Below the pieces are notes generated by a model, which had not been told where the DNA came from, ran no database searches, and worked only from the letters and a program-made list of their open reading frames with translations. Both the position numbers and the translations under genes were made by a program. DNA of 64,000 bases, from the NCBI RefSeq assembly GCF_018402695.1, contig NZ_JAGYIM010000009.1, positions 418,493-482,492 on the forward strand. Direction: 5' to 3'. This DNA is from Arsukibacterium sp. (lineage in GTDB: Bacteria; Pseudomonadota; Gammaproteobacteria; Enterobacterales; Alteromonadaceae). The number at the start of each line of letters is the position of its first letter. Position 1 is the stretch's first letter. Shown piece by piece: positions 9,046 to 16,356 of this stretch.

Positions 9046-9411
9046 TTAAGGGCTGGTTAGTGCTTCCAGCTGGCTGTCGATAATGCTGCAGCTCTGACGA
9101 AGTGGTTCACCAAACAAAATAGGGTTAAAGTCACGGTTAACACAGTAACGCTGGTGAAAAATCAGCAGATTTTCTTTTGACGAAACTGCTTTGGCTAACT
9201 GTTGTTGCTGGCCTTCGCCCCAGTTAGCGGCAAGGTCTTTGAATTGCTTTTGAATTTGCCGCATGGCCTGCTCGTCAGACATTTTTCCGGAGCTTGGCGC
9301 GTTGTCCAGAATCAAACCATAAATCTGATCGCGATACGGCCTGAGCAACTCATGATCAGAGAAAGTCAGGAGCAATAAAATAATAACAGCCAGCCAAAAA
9401 AACTTTTTCAT
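9046..9411 (-). CDS. Hypothetical membrane-anchored or secreted protein
   Basis: The 121-aa protein begins MKKFFWLAVIILLLLTF, a signal peptide or single membrane anchor. A mostly helical soluble part of about 100 residues follows, with two Cys (RYCVNRDFN and QSCSIID) that could form a disulfide in the periplasm. I do not recognise the family. The ATG at 9411 is used because the signal sequence starts there; the open frame extends 20 codons further upstream without a recognisable domain. It ends 28 bases before the DUF3010 start, so the two minus-strand genes may share a transcript. Confidence 0.55.
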   Translation of the reverse strand: MKKFFWLAVIILLLLTFSDHELLRPYRDQIYGLILDNAPSSGKMSDEQAMRQIQKQFKDLAANWGEGQQQQLAKAVSSKENLLIFHQRYCVNRDFNPILFGEPLRQSCSIIDSQLEALTSP

Positions 9412-9560
9412 CTGATAGCGCACCTCAAAAATCGCAGCCGCTATTGTAAAGTATTTTTGGCAAAGGCGCATCTGCTGCTCTGTGGCTTATTTTATATCAA
9501 ATATTCTGCTGCCAAGGCTGTTATACTTGCTCCCAGCGCAGCAGCGGGTAAGAGGTAGCA

Positions 9561-10988
9561 GTGGACAACAACCGTATCGATATAAAGAACATCCCGGTAA
9601 AGGTAGAAACCTATAAACCAGAGCAGCCAAACCAAACCAAATATGCTTCCCGTGACCGGATATATGTCCGCTCAGTTAAAGGCTTGCACCAGAGCTTGCG
9701 CCGTAATATGGGCTTTATTTTCATGGCGTTATTTATGCTGTTGCCATGGATCCAATACAACGGCAGCCAGGCTATTCTGCTTGATATCGGTGAGCAGAAG
9801 TTTAATATTTTCGCCCTGACCCTGTGGCCGCAAGACTTTACCATCCTCGCCTGGATTTTTGTCATCGCCGCTTATGCCCTGTTTTTTGTCACCGCATTTT
9901 ATGGCCGGGTCTGGTGTGGTTATCTTTGTCCGCAATCCGTGTGGACCTTTATTTTTATGTGGTTTGAAGAGAAAATTCAGGGTAGTCGTAACCAGCGCAT
10001 GACCTTAGATCAGGCGCCATGGACAGTGTCGAAGTTCGCCAAAAAAGCCCTGACCCACTTCTGCTGGTTGGCGTTTGCTTTACTTACTTCTCTGATATTT
10101 GTCGGCTACTTTACCCCTGTCGGTCCGCTTTTTATTGACTTCTTCACTTTTCAAGCCGGCTTCTGGGCGGTGATCTCCGTGCTGTTTTTTGCTGCCTGCA
10201 CTTATGGCAACGCCGGTTGGATGCGGGAAATTATGTGTACCCACATCTGCCCCTATGCCCGTTTTCAGTCGGCAATGTTTGATAAAGACACCTTTACCGT
10301 CACCTATGATGAAAAACGCGGCGAAACCCGGGGCCCGCGCAGTCGCAAGGATAAAGACTATAAAGAAAAAGGCCTGGGCGATTGTATCGACTGCAACCTC
10401 TGTGTCCATGTCTGCCCTACCGGTATTGATATCCGCAACGGCCTGCAATACGAGTGTATTAACTGTGGCGCCTGTATCGATGCCTGTGATGACACTATGG
10501 CAAAGATGGGGTATCCGCCAGGGTTAATAAGTTACACGACGGAGCACAGCTTAAACGGTAAACCTACTAAGGTACTGCGGCCCAAGCTGGTGGGGTATTT
10601 CGTTATTCTGTTGGTAGTGTGTGCCGCCTTTGCCACCAACCTGTATCTGCGTAAACCGTTGGAGCTGGATATTATCCGCGACCGCGGCGCCTTATACCGG
10701 GAAACGCCGGAAGGCCTGATTGAAAATACCTATACCCTGAGCATTATTAATAAATCGCAACAGACTAAGACCTACCAGCTAGCGGTGTCAGGGGTAAACA
10801 ATTACACCTGGCTTGGCCCAACCGAAGTAACGATTGCCGGCGGTGACAGCACCAATGTACCGGTTAGTTTGGCGCTTGACCCATACAGTGCCGCTAAACC
10901 GGTATTGGATATTGAGTTCAGCGTTACTGAGTTGTCGGACGATGGCCATAAAGTCAGCCAGGGGAATAAATTCTTTGCCGGCCGTTAA
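9561..10988 (+). CDS. ccoG: Cytochrome c oxidase accessory protein CcoG (FixG/RdxA)
   Basis: This 475-aa membrane iron-sulfur protein is needed for copper handling during cbb3-type cytochrome oxidase assembly. The N-terminal half has several membrane helices and the conserved FYGRVWCGYLCPQSVWTFIF. A CTHICPYARFQSAMFD motif follows. Two ferredoxin-like [4Fe-4S] clusters are at about residues 270-310 (CIDCNLCVHVCP and CINCGACIDACD). The C-terminal domain is an Ig-like FixG domain. The start is GTG at 9561 behind AAGAGGTAG. The length is normal. The ccoNOPQ genes are not in this window. The srkA reading frame overlaps its 3' end. Confidence 0.95.
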   Translation: MDNNRIDIKNIPVKVETYKPEQPNQTKYASRDRIYVRSVKGLHQSLRRNMGFIFMALFMLLPWIQYNGSQAILLDIGEQKFNIFALTLWPQDFTILAWIFVIAAYALFFVTAFYGRVWCGYLCPQSVWTFIFMWFEEKIQGSRNQRMTLDQAPWTVSKFAKKALTHFCWLAFALLTSLIFVGYFTPVGPLFIDFFTFQAGFWAVISVLFFAACTYGNAGWMREIMCTHICPYARFQSAMFDKDTFTVTYDEKRGETRGPRSRKDKDYKEKGLGDCIDCNLCVHVCPTGIDIRNGLQYECINCGACIDACDDTMAKMGYPPGLISYTTEHSLNGKPTKVLRPKLVGYFVILLVVCAAFATNLYLRKPLELDIIRDRGALYRETPEGLIENTYTLSIINKSQQTKTYQLAVSGVNNYTWLGPTEVTIAGGDSTNVPVSLALDPYSAAKPVLDIEFSVTELSDDGHKVSQGNKFFAGR

Positions 10989-11994
10989 TAGTGAAATAAT
11001 CAGCCGGTTTGATTTTGCCACCCTGGGGCCGGAACTGATATTAGATGCGTTGCTGCAATTGGGGCTCGATGTCAGCAGCGGCCTGCTGGCACTAAACAGC
11101 TATGAGAACCGGGTGTATCAATTTACGGCATATCCTGATCAGAGCCTGCAACCGCAAAAGTATGTGGTGAAGTTTTACCGGCCAGAGCGCTGGAGCCCGC
11201 AGCAAATTCAGGAAGAACACGACTTTGCGTTTGAGCTGGCAGACGCTGATATTCCAATGGTGGCGCCGCTGCGTTTTAACGGTGACAGTTTATTGCAGTA
11301 TCAGGGCTATTATTTTGCCGTGTTTCCGAGCCGCGGTGGCCGCACTCTCGAGGTAGACAACGACGAGCAGCTGGCCATGCTGGGGCGTTTTTTAGGCCGG
11401 ATGCATCAGGTAGGCGCGAAAAAACCGTTCAGCAGCCGGCCGACCTTCAGTGTCGACAGCCACTTGCTGCAAAGTCGGCAGGTGCTGGCAAAACTGCAGC
11501 TTATTCCTGACTATATGCGACCAGCATTTGATACCGTGCTGCAGCAGGTAATAGCAGAAGCGAGCCGTCAGTATCAGCCCGGCCGGCAAATCCGCCTGCA
11601 TGGCGATTGTCATGCAGGTAACTTGTTCTATGTTGATCAGGGCCCGTTTTTTGTCGATCTGGATGATTGCCGCACCGGCCCGGCCATTCAGGATATCTGG
11701 ATGATGTTATCCGGTGATCAGCAGGAGCAGCGGCTAACCCTGGAGCTGATGTTAGACGAATACGAGCAATACTGTGATTTTGATCCTGCGGAACTAAAAC
11801 TGATCGAGCCACTCAGAGCAATGCGTATAGTGCACTATATGGCCTGGCTGGCACGGCGCTGGCAGGATCAGGCATTCGTGCAAAGCTTTCCCTGGTTTGC
11901 TACCGATAAATACTGGGAACAACAATGTCTGGTGCTGAAAGAGCAATTGGCGTTATTGCAACAACCGCCTTTATCGCTAGTGCCAGGTTACTGA
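10975..11994 (+). CDS. srkA: Stress response serine/threonine kinase SrkA (YihE/RdoA)
   Basis: The protein is about 339 aa, with an aminoglycoside-phosphotransferase/choline-kinase-like fold. SrkA counteracts programmed death after envelope and oxidative stress in E. coli. Motifs are LNSYENRVYQF, VVKFYRPERWSPQQIQEEH, the catalytic loop LHGDCHAGNLFY with the catalytic Asp, and the metal-binding FFVDLDD. The TTG at 10975 is the likely start: AGGGGA at 10959-10964 sits 10 bases upstream, and the resulting N terminus matches family length. This gives a 14-base overlap with ccoG. An in-frame ATG at 10942 is an alternative. dsbA follows 51 bases downstream, as in many gammaproteobacteria. Confidence 0.9.
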   Translation: MPAVNSEIISRFDFATLGPELILDALLQLGLDVSSGLLALNSYENRVYQFTAYPDQSLQPQKYVVKFYRPERWSPQQIQEEHDFAFELADADIPMVAPLRFNGDSLLQYQGYYFAVFPSRGGRTLEVDNDEQLAMLGRFLGRMHQVGAKKPFSSRPTFSVDSHLLQSRQVLAKLQLIPDYMRPAFDTVLQQVIAEASRQYQPGRQIRLHGDCHAGNLFYVDQGPFFVDLDDCRTGPAIQDIWMMLSGDQQEQRLTLELMLDEYEQYCDFDPAELKLIEPLRAMRIVHYMAWLARRWQDQAFVQSFPWFATDKYWEQQCLVLKEQLALLQQPPLSLVPGY

Positions 11995-12045
11995 CAATTT
12001 GCTAAGATATTGGCTGTATCAGCCTGATTAAGGATGTAAGTTAAA

Positions 12046-12687
12046 ATGAAAAAGCTGTTATCTCTGGGTTTATTTGCCTTGTTGCTGCCGCTCGCGTTCA
12101 GTGCTAACGCCAAGTTTGTTGAAGGTAAACACTATCAGGTTATCGCTGAGCAAACTGCGGCCAAGCCTGTAGTAAAAGAATATTTCTCATTCTATTGCGG
12201 TGGATGCTATGGGTTTGAGCCGGTAGCACAAAGCCTGGCTAAAAAGTTACCTGACGGCACTGAGTTTAAGAAGGTGCATGTCGACTTTATCCGTGCTGCC
12301 TCACCGGAAATTCAGAATATGCTGGCCCGGGCTTATCTGGTAGGCAAAAATATGGGAAAAGGCGACCAGATCGCGATGGCAATTTTTAACCAGATCCACC
12401 GTAGCCGGGTGCCGTTCGTCAATGAAGATGATGTACGCAGCCTGATGCTGGTAAACGATATTGAAGCTGAAGAATACGAAAAAGCTATGCGCAGTTTCTC
12501 AGTACGCGGTGCAGCCAGCCAGATGAAAAAAGAGCAGACTGAATTGTCAGAAAGCCGGGTGTTAAGCTCAGTACCGATGCTGGTGGTGAATGACAAATAT
12601 AAAATTGTTAATGAAGCACTGAATCAGCGGAATCTGGAAAATGAGTTACAGGAGCTGATAAGCTACCTGCTGGCGAAAGATGCCTGA
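12046..12687 (+). CDS. dsbA: Periplasmic thiol:disulfide interchange protein DsbA
   Basis: The 213-aa protein has a signal peptide (MKKLLSLGLFALLLPLAFSANA) and a thioredoxin fold with the DsbA helical insertion. It donates disulfides to secreted proteins. The active site reads YCGGCYGFE at about residues 48-56, so the CXXC is CGGC rather than the canonical CPHC. The cis-Pro loop is SVPMLVVND. The 3' neighbour position relative to srkA is the conserved gammaproteobacterial one, so it is the main DsbA by context. The CXXC dipeptide sets redox potential, so the oxidising strength may differ from that of E. coli DsbA. Confidence 0.9.
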   Translation: MKKLLSLGLFALLLPLAFSANAKFVEGKHYQVIAEQTAAKPVVKEYFSFYCGGCYGFEPVAQSLAKKLPDGTEFKKVHVDFIRAASPEIQNMLARAYLVGKNMGKGDQIAMAIFNQIHRSRVPFVNEDDVRSLMLVNDIEAEEYEKAMRSFSVRGAASQMKKEQTELSESRVLSSVPMLVVNDKYKIVNEALNQRNLENELQELISYLLAKDA

Positions 12688-12709
12688 GTAAACAAAGAGA
12701 ACTGGTACG

Positions 12710-12733
12710 GGGTGGCATTTGCCACCCTTTTTT
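12710..12733 (+). terminator. Rho-independent terminator after dsbA
   Basis: GGGTGGC and GCCACCC form a 7-bp GC-rich stem with a short ATTT loop, followed by a run of six or more T. Confidence 0.9.
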
Positions 12734-12754
12734 ATGGTTACAGCAGAGTAAAAA

Positions 12755-13291
12755 ATGATGTCCAGTGGCGAAGTAGGTTTAGGCAATAGCCAGGCCGGGT
12801 TCCGGGTATATATTGCTAACCGGCCGCCAATGGCGGAGTATGTTGATTTAGCCAGAGTGCAGCCATTGCAACGCGGTGAGATTGAGCTGATAAACAACGC
12901 CTGCGGCAATGGCTGGCGCAAGGTATTTAATGTTTACGCCAAATTACTGTTTGCGCTGGACGCTCAGCAATTCAGCTATAGCCGGCAGGCTGCCAGCTGG
13001 CAACAGTTTCGCGACCAGTATTTACTGCAGAGCAGTAGCGATACCGCGTTGCTGTTTAGTCCGCCTGAACTACAACCAGACAATAAAACCGTGCATATTA
13101 TTGCCGGCCGCACTTATGCCAAAGCGCTGCTCGATGCCGGTTTACCGGCTCAGCTAAGCTGGCTGAACAACGAATTTGCTATAGATAAGTTTAACCGCTT
13201 GCTGGTGTGCCCGTATTTTGATTACCGCCAGCTTAATAATGAAAAGCTGGCTTTTTTAGCGCAGCTGATCAGGAAATTAGATGAAAAATGA
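12755..13291 (+). CDS. DUF6942-like protein
   Basis: The 178-aa cytoplasmic protein contains VYIANRPPMAEYVDLARVQP near the N terminus, NNACGNGWRKVFNVYAKLL in the middle, and a C-terminal VCPYFDYRQLNNEKLAFLA. I associate this pattern with a small uncharacterised family (DUF6942) of Alteromonadales and Vibrionales. No catalytic motif is recognised. It overlaps the next gene by 11 bases, so the two are co-translated. Confidence that it is a real gene is high; the family name is from memory and moderate. Confidence 0.65.
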   Translation: MMSSGEVGLGNSQAGFRVYIANRPPMAEYVDLARVQPLQRGEIELINNACGNGWRKVFNVYAKLLFALDAQQFSYSRQAASWQQFRDQYLLQSSSDTALLFSPPELQPDNKTVHIIAGRTYAKALLDAGLPAQLSWLNNEFAIDKFNRLLVCPYFDYRQLNNEKLAFLAQLIRKLDEK

Positions 13292-13751
13292 AAAGTTACT
13301 GGCGCAGCTGCAGCAGCTGAGCGAATTATTGCGGCCGTTTCAGTTCGGGGTGGGTGGCAGTTGTCTGCTGTGGCAACTGGGACTGGAAACTTCGCCAAAT
13401 GATATTGATATTGTATGCAGCGAAGACGACTTTGCGGCTATTTGTAGTGAGCTGGCAGCAGAGTATCAGTTACAGGAAAAGGCATCACACAGTGAATATG
13501 CCAGCAAACACTTTGTCCGCTTTAGTCGTGCCGGCTGGCCTGATATTGAGTTAATGGCCGGTATCGCGGTAAAAACAAAGGGTAAAATCCAGCGCTGGCA
13601 GTTTAATCCGCAGCGTTGCCACTGGCAAAATAACGTGTGCTGGATGCCGCCCGCCGATTGGTTGCAACTGTATCAGTTGTTTAACCGGCCACAACGGGTG
13701 GCGCAGCTACGCCAGTACTTAGTGCAATTGCGACTGGGTACGGTCAACTAG
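13281..13751 (+). CDS. Nucleotidyltransferase-fold protein
   Basis: The 156-aa protein has the minimal nucleotidyltransferase signature. VGGSCLLWQLGLETSPNDID supplies the GGS loop and the paired acidic residues (DID), and a third acidic position is in WPDIELMAG. Such folds are found in AbiEii/MNT-type proteins and in stand-alone enzymes that transfer nucleotides to RNA, proteins or antibiotics. No HEPN-type partner is adjacent; the upstream overlapping gene is the DUF6942-like protein. It converges with the DUF4920 gene and overlaps it by 4 bases. The substrate is unknown. Confidence 0.6.
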   Translation: MKNEKLLAQLQQLSELLRPFQFGVGGSCLLWQLGLETSPNDIDIVCSEDDFAAICSELAAEYQLQEKASHSEYASKHFVRFSRAGWPDIELMAGIAVKTKGKIQRWQFNPQRCHWQNNVCWMPPADWLQLYQLFNRPQRVAQLRQYLVQLRLGTVN

Positions 13752-14146
13752 TCGGCTATTTCCACAGCTGTAGGTACCAGCTGATAACCATCGGCTTTAT
13801 CTTCGCCTTGTGGCCACAGCGTTACTACACCAGTGGCATAGGCTGTTTTACCTTTGGCGCTTAACGGAAACACCATATCGCCATCGCGCACTTTTATCCG
13901 GAACGGGCCATTTTCACTGTCCACAGTAAATTTCATCCAACAGCCCTGCTTACTACATACCGAGTCGACAGTGCCTGAAATTGTCACTACCTGTTGCAAG
14001 TGAGTTTGCGGTGCAGTTAATAACTGCTCTACCGGCATCGCTGCAGCTTTATCAACCACCTCGCCAAAAACGGTAGCGGCCTGCGCGCTGAACAATGAGG
14101 CGGAAAGTGTCGTAGCAAATGCCAAAGCCAGAAAGGGTTTAAACAT
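13748..14146 (-). CDS. Periplasmic DUF4920 OB-fold protein
   Basis: The 132-aa protein has a signal peptide ending at SAQA. The OB-fold-like domain contains VVTISGTVDSVCSKQGCWMK, with paired Cys (CSKQGC) and an FRIKVRDG strand. The CSKQGCWM motif is typical of DUF4920, a small secreted family often near respiratory or metal genes. The Cys pair could bind a metal or form a disulfide. No partner gene is obvious here. It is preceded by a clear Shine-Dalgarno-like AGGAGAA on the minus strand. Confidence 0.75.
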   Translation of the reverse strand: MFKPFLALAFATTLSASLFSAQAATVFGEVVDKAAAMPVEQLLTAPQTHLQQVVTISGTVDSVCSKQGCWMKFTVDSENGPFRIKVRDGDMVFPLSAKGKTAYATGVVTLWPQGEDKADGYQLVPTAVEIAD

Positions 14147-14387
14147 AATTATTCTCCTGTGCGAATGTTCTATTCTGGCGTAACAAGCAAAAAAGGCAAG
14201 TGATTGCCTTACATGATAATCGGCGCAGTAACAGGCTTAACGCCATGTTGATGGGCAAATAAACTAAGGTAGCTTACAAAGTAAACAAAAAGGCTTTAAT
14301 GTAAAATAAATATGAACTTTTGTTTTACTTTGTGGTTGGTCGGCTGTAGTATGCGCGCCGCAATCACCAACTTAGGGAAATAAAACA

Positions 14388-15176
14388 ATGACGTTGAAGT
14401 ACATACTGCCTGTTATCGCACTGACTGCTACTGCTGTTTCTGCCGAAGAATACCAATTATTCACTGAACTGCGCGCTGATCATGTGCGCGTTAGTGGCGA
14501 CAAAGAAACACTGTGGTCACTGGACGGCACTTATTTTTTTGACAAAAAGCAAACCTTAGGCCCGCTGGATCAATTTGAATACATTAATAAAGTAAGCAAT
14601 GTTTCAGCATCCTTTGCCCGTGCTTATGACGACAACAGCTATGGCATCGGTGGCGAGTACTTCGCTGAAAACAAATTTGTTGTTTCAGCCAGCCACCAGC
14701 GTTTAGGTGATTTCGACGTAACGTCTTTAGGCTTAGGCTACCTGATTTCTGATGACTTTATTGTGCGTGCCCTGGCCGTAAAGCCAGAAGGTGACGATAC
14801 CAGCTTCCAGTTCTCTGCCAGTTACAACCACCAGCTGCAGGGCAATGACTACCTTGGTTTTACCGCTACGGTAGATGACGAATTCGATTTCTTTACCATC
14901 AGCAGCAAATATTTTGCCAGCCTTGGGGATGACCGTTTTATCAGCATCGGCGCCGCTATTGCTGACAATGACGGCAGCACCAGCTGGGCAGCTGAAGCAG
15001 ATTACTACTTCTCTAAAATGACCTCAGTTGGCGTGTCTTACAATAAAGAAGACAGCTACAGTCTGAATGCCAAGCACTTCTTCAACCAAAACTGGGCGTT
15101 AGAGGCCGGCTTTGGCAGCAATGCCGACAACTCAGATCTTAAGGTTTATAGCCTGGCGGTTATCGGCCAGTTCTAA
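14388..15176 (+). CDS. Putative outer-membrane porin
   Basis: The 262-aa protein has a signal peptide (ending VSAEE). The remainder consists of alternating amphipathic strands with an aromatic girdle and a C-terminal Phe (LAVIGQF), the outer-membrane beta-barrel insertion signal. Its length fits a 12-16-strand barrel. The acidic, Asp-rich loops suggest cation preference, which is inference. It matches the general layout of the 'putative porin' family of Alteromonadales. It is monocistronic: a terminator at 15,205 follows and a 241-bp leader precedes it. Its codon use suggests high expression. Confidence 0.7.
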   Translation: MTLKYILPVIALTATAVSAEEYQLFTELRADHVRVSGDKETLWSLDGTYFFDKKQTLGPLDQFEYINKVSNVSASFARAYDDNSYGIGGEYFAENKFVVSASHQRLGDFDVTSLGLGYLISDDFIVRALAVKPEGDDTSFQFSASYNHQLQGNDYLGFTATVDDEFDFFTISSKYFASLGDDRFISIGAAIADNDGSTSWAAEADYYFSKMTSVGVSYNKEDSYSLNAKHFFNQNWALEAGFGSNADNSDLKVYSLAVIGQF

Positions 15177-15204
15177 GTTTCTCTGGTAGTTCCACTGGTG
15201 TTTT

Positions 15205-15228
15205 GGGCAACTTAGGTTGCCCTTTTTT
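15205..15228 (+). terminator. Rho-independent terminator after porin gene
   Basis: GGGCAAC and GTTGCCC form a perfect 7-bp stem with a 4-base loop and are followed by six T. It also overlaps the end of the converging gene at 15,227. Confidence 0.9.
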
Positions 15229-15643
15229 ATGCCTGTGCCCATTTCGCTTTTACGTTATATAACTGATAAATGAAAAGAGGATAAAGCAGCAATCCCAGGT
15301 CAATTTTTCCCTTGTTCACCAGGCTAAAACAGGCGTCGGCAAGACCCAGGTACCCCAGAATAAGACAGGCAATCAACCCCCAGTAGCGACCGGTAATCAA
15401 ACCATAAAAGCTGGCGGCAGCGGCGATGAAAAACAGCCACATCATGCCAAATGCCACAGTAGCATTCTCAGCAGTAATGATAATAAAAGCCGGCAGTTGC
15501 TGCTGATAAAGGAAGCTGGTGATATACACCAGAAAAAGAAAATGAACGCCCAGCAGACACACACCCAGAAACTTTAACCAGACAGGCACGCTAAGACTGC
15601 GCTGATTTAGCAGATTATAGTCGGGGGTAAAAACTGTTTGCAT
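15227..15643 (-). CDS. Small integral membrane protein, unknown
   Basis: The 138-aa protein has four predicted membrane helices. They are around residues 20-45 (VWLKFLGVCLLGVHFLFLVY), 60-80 (ATVAFGMMWLFFIAAAA), 85-105 (YWGLIACLILGYLGLADACF) and 115-130. No catalytic or transport signature is visible. The 4-helix layout is common to many uncharacterised inner-membrane proteins. It stands alone between the porin terminator and the divergent methyltransferase gene. Confidence 0.6.
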   Translation of the reverse strand: MQTVFTPDYNLLNQRSLSVPVWLKFLGVCLLGVHFLFLVYITSFLYQQQLPAFIIITAENATVAFGMMWLFFIAAAASFYGLITGRYWGLIACLILGYLGLADACFSLVNKGKIDLGLLLYPLFIYQLYNVKAKWAQA

Positions 15644-15854
15644 AGCTTATCCTTATTTAGCAAACCAGGTAATCAGCCAAGTGTTGCATGATTGTAAACT
15701 TGAGGCAATTGATTAATATGCTGTAAAGTTTGCAGGCGTGTCCTATAGCAGCTGCACACTTTTCTGCGCATAAAAGTGTTGTACTAAACATAATTTGGTC
15801 AACAAACCATGATAAATAGTATGATACGTAAACGAAAAATCATGGAAGGTTGTA

Positions 15855-16316
15855 ATGCAGGCATTAGAACTTAAAATACCCCCGGTTATTCTGGTAGTGT
15901 TATTTTCCCTTGCGATGTGGTTACTGGCAAAGCTTGTTCCGCAACCGGCGTTGCCTCCGGTTTGGGGTTGGATATTGGCTGGAATTCTTGCTGCTTCAGG
16001 TATAGCAGTAGCGTTAGCTGGGGTGCTGGCGTTTCGCCGCGCTGATACCACCGTAGATCCGCGCGTACCGCAGCAAACCTCCAGCCTGGTAATTCGGGGT
16101 ATTTACCGCTATAGCCGTAACCCTATGTACTTAGGGTTTTTATTGCTGCTTGCTGCGCTGGCCTGTTACTTAATGAGCGCGGCCGCTATGGTATTGTTGC
16201 CGTTGTTTGTGCTGTATATGAACCGCTGGCAGATAGCGCCGGAAGAGCGCTATTTGCTGGAAAAGTTTGGTGCGGAGTATCAGGCGTATTTGATACAAGT
16301 GCGGCGCTGGTTGTAA
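15855..16316 (+). CDS. Isoprenylcysteine carboxyl methyltransferase (ICMT) family membrane protein
   Basis: The 153-aa membrane protein has about four helices and the family motif RGIYRYSRNPMYLGFLLLLA (about residues 78-97). It also has the C-terminal EERYLLEKFGAEYQAYLIQV, which resembles the S-adenosylmethionine-binding Glu/Arg cluster. Bacterial members methylate small lipophilic acceptors or phospholipids; the true substrate is unknown. It converges on uvrA with a 40-base gap. Confidence 0.8.
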   Translation: MQALELKIPPVILVVLFSLAMWLLAKLVPQPALPPVWGWILAGILAASGIAVALAGVLAFRRADTTVDPRVPQQTSSLVIRGIYRYSRNPMYLGFLLLLAALACYLMSAAAMVLLPLFVLYMNRWQIAPEERYLLEKFGAEYQAYLIQVRRWL

Positions 16317-16356
16317 GCGCCGCACGTTATCAGACTACTTATCCCAACAGCATTGC

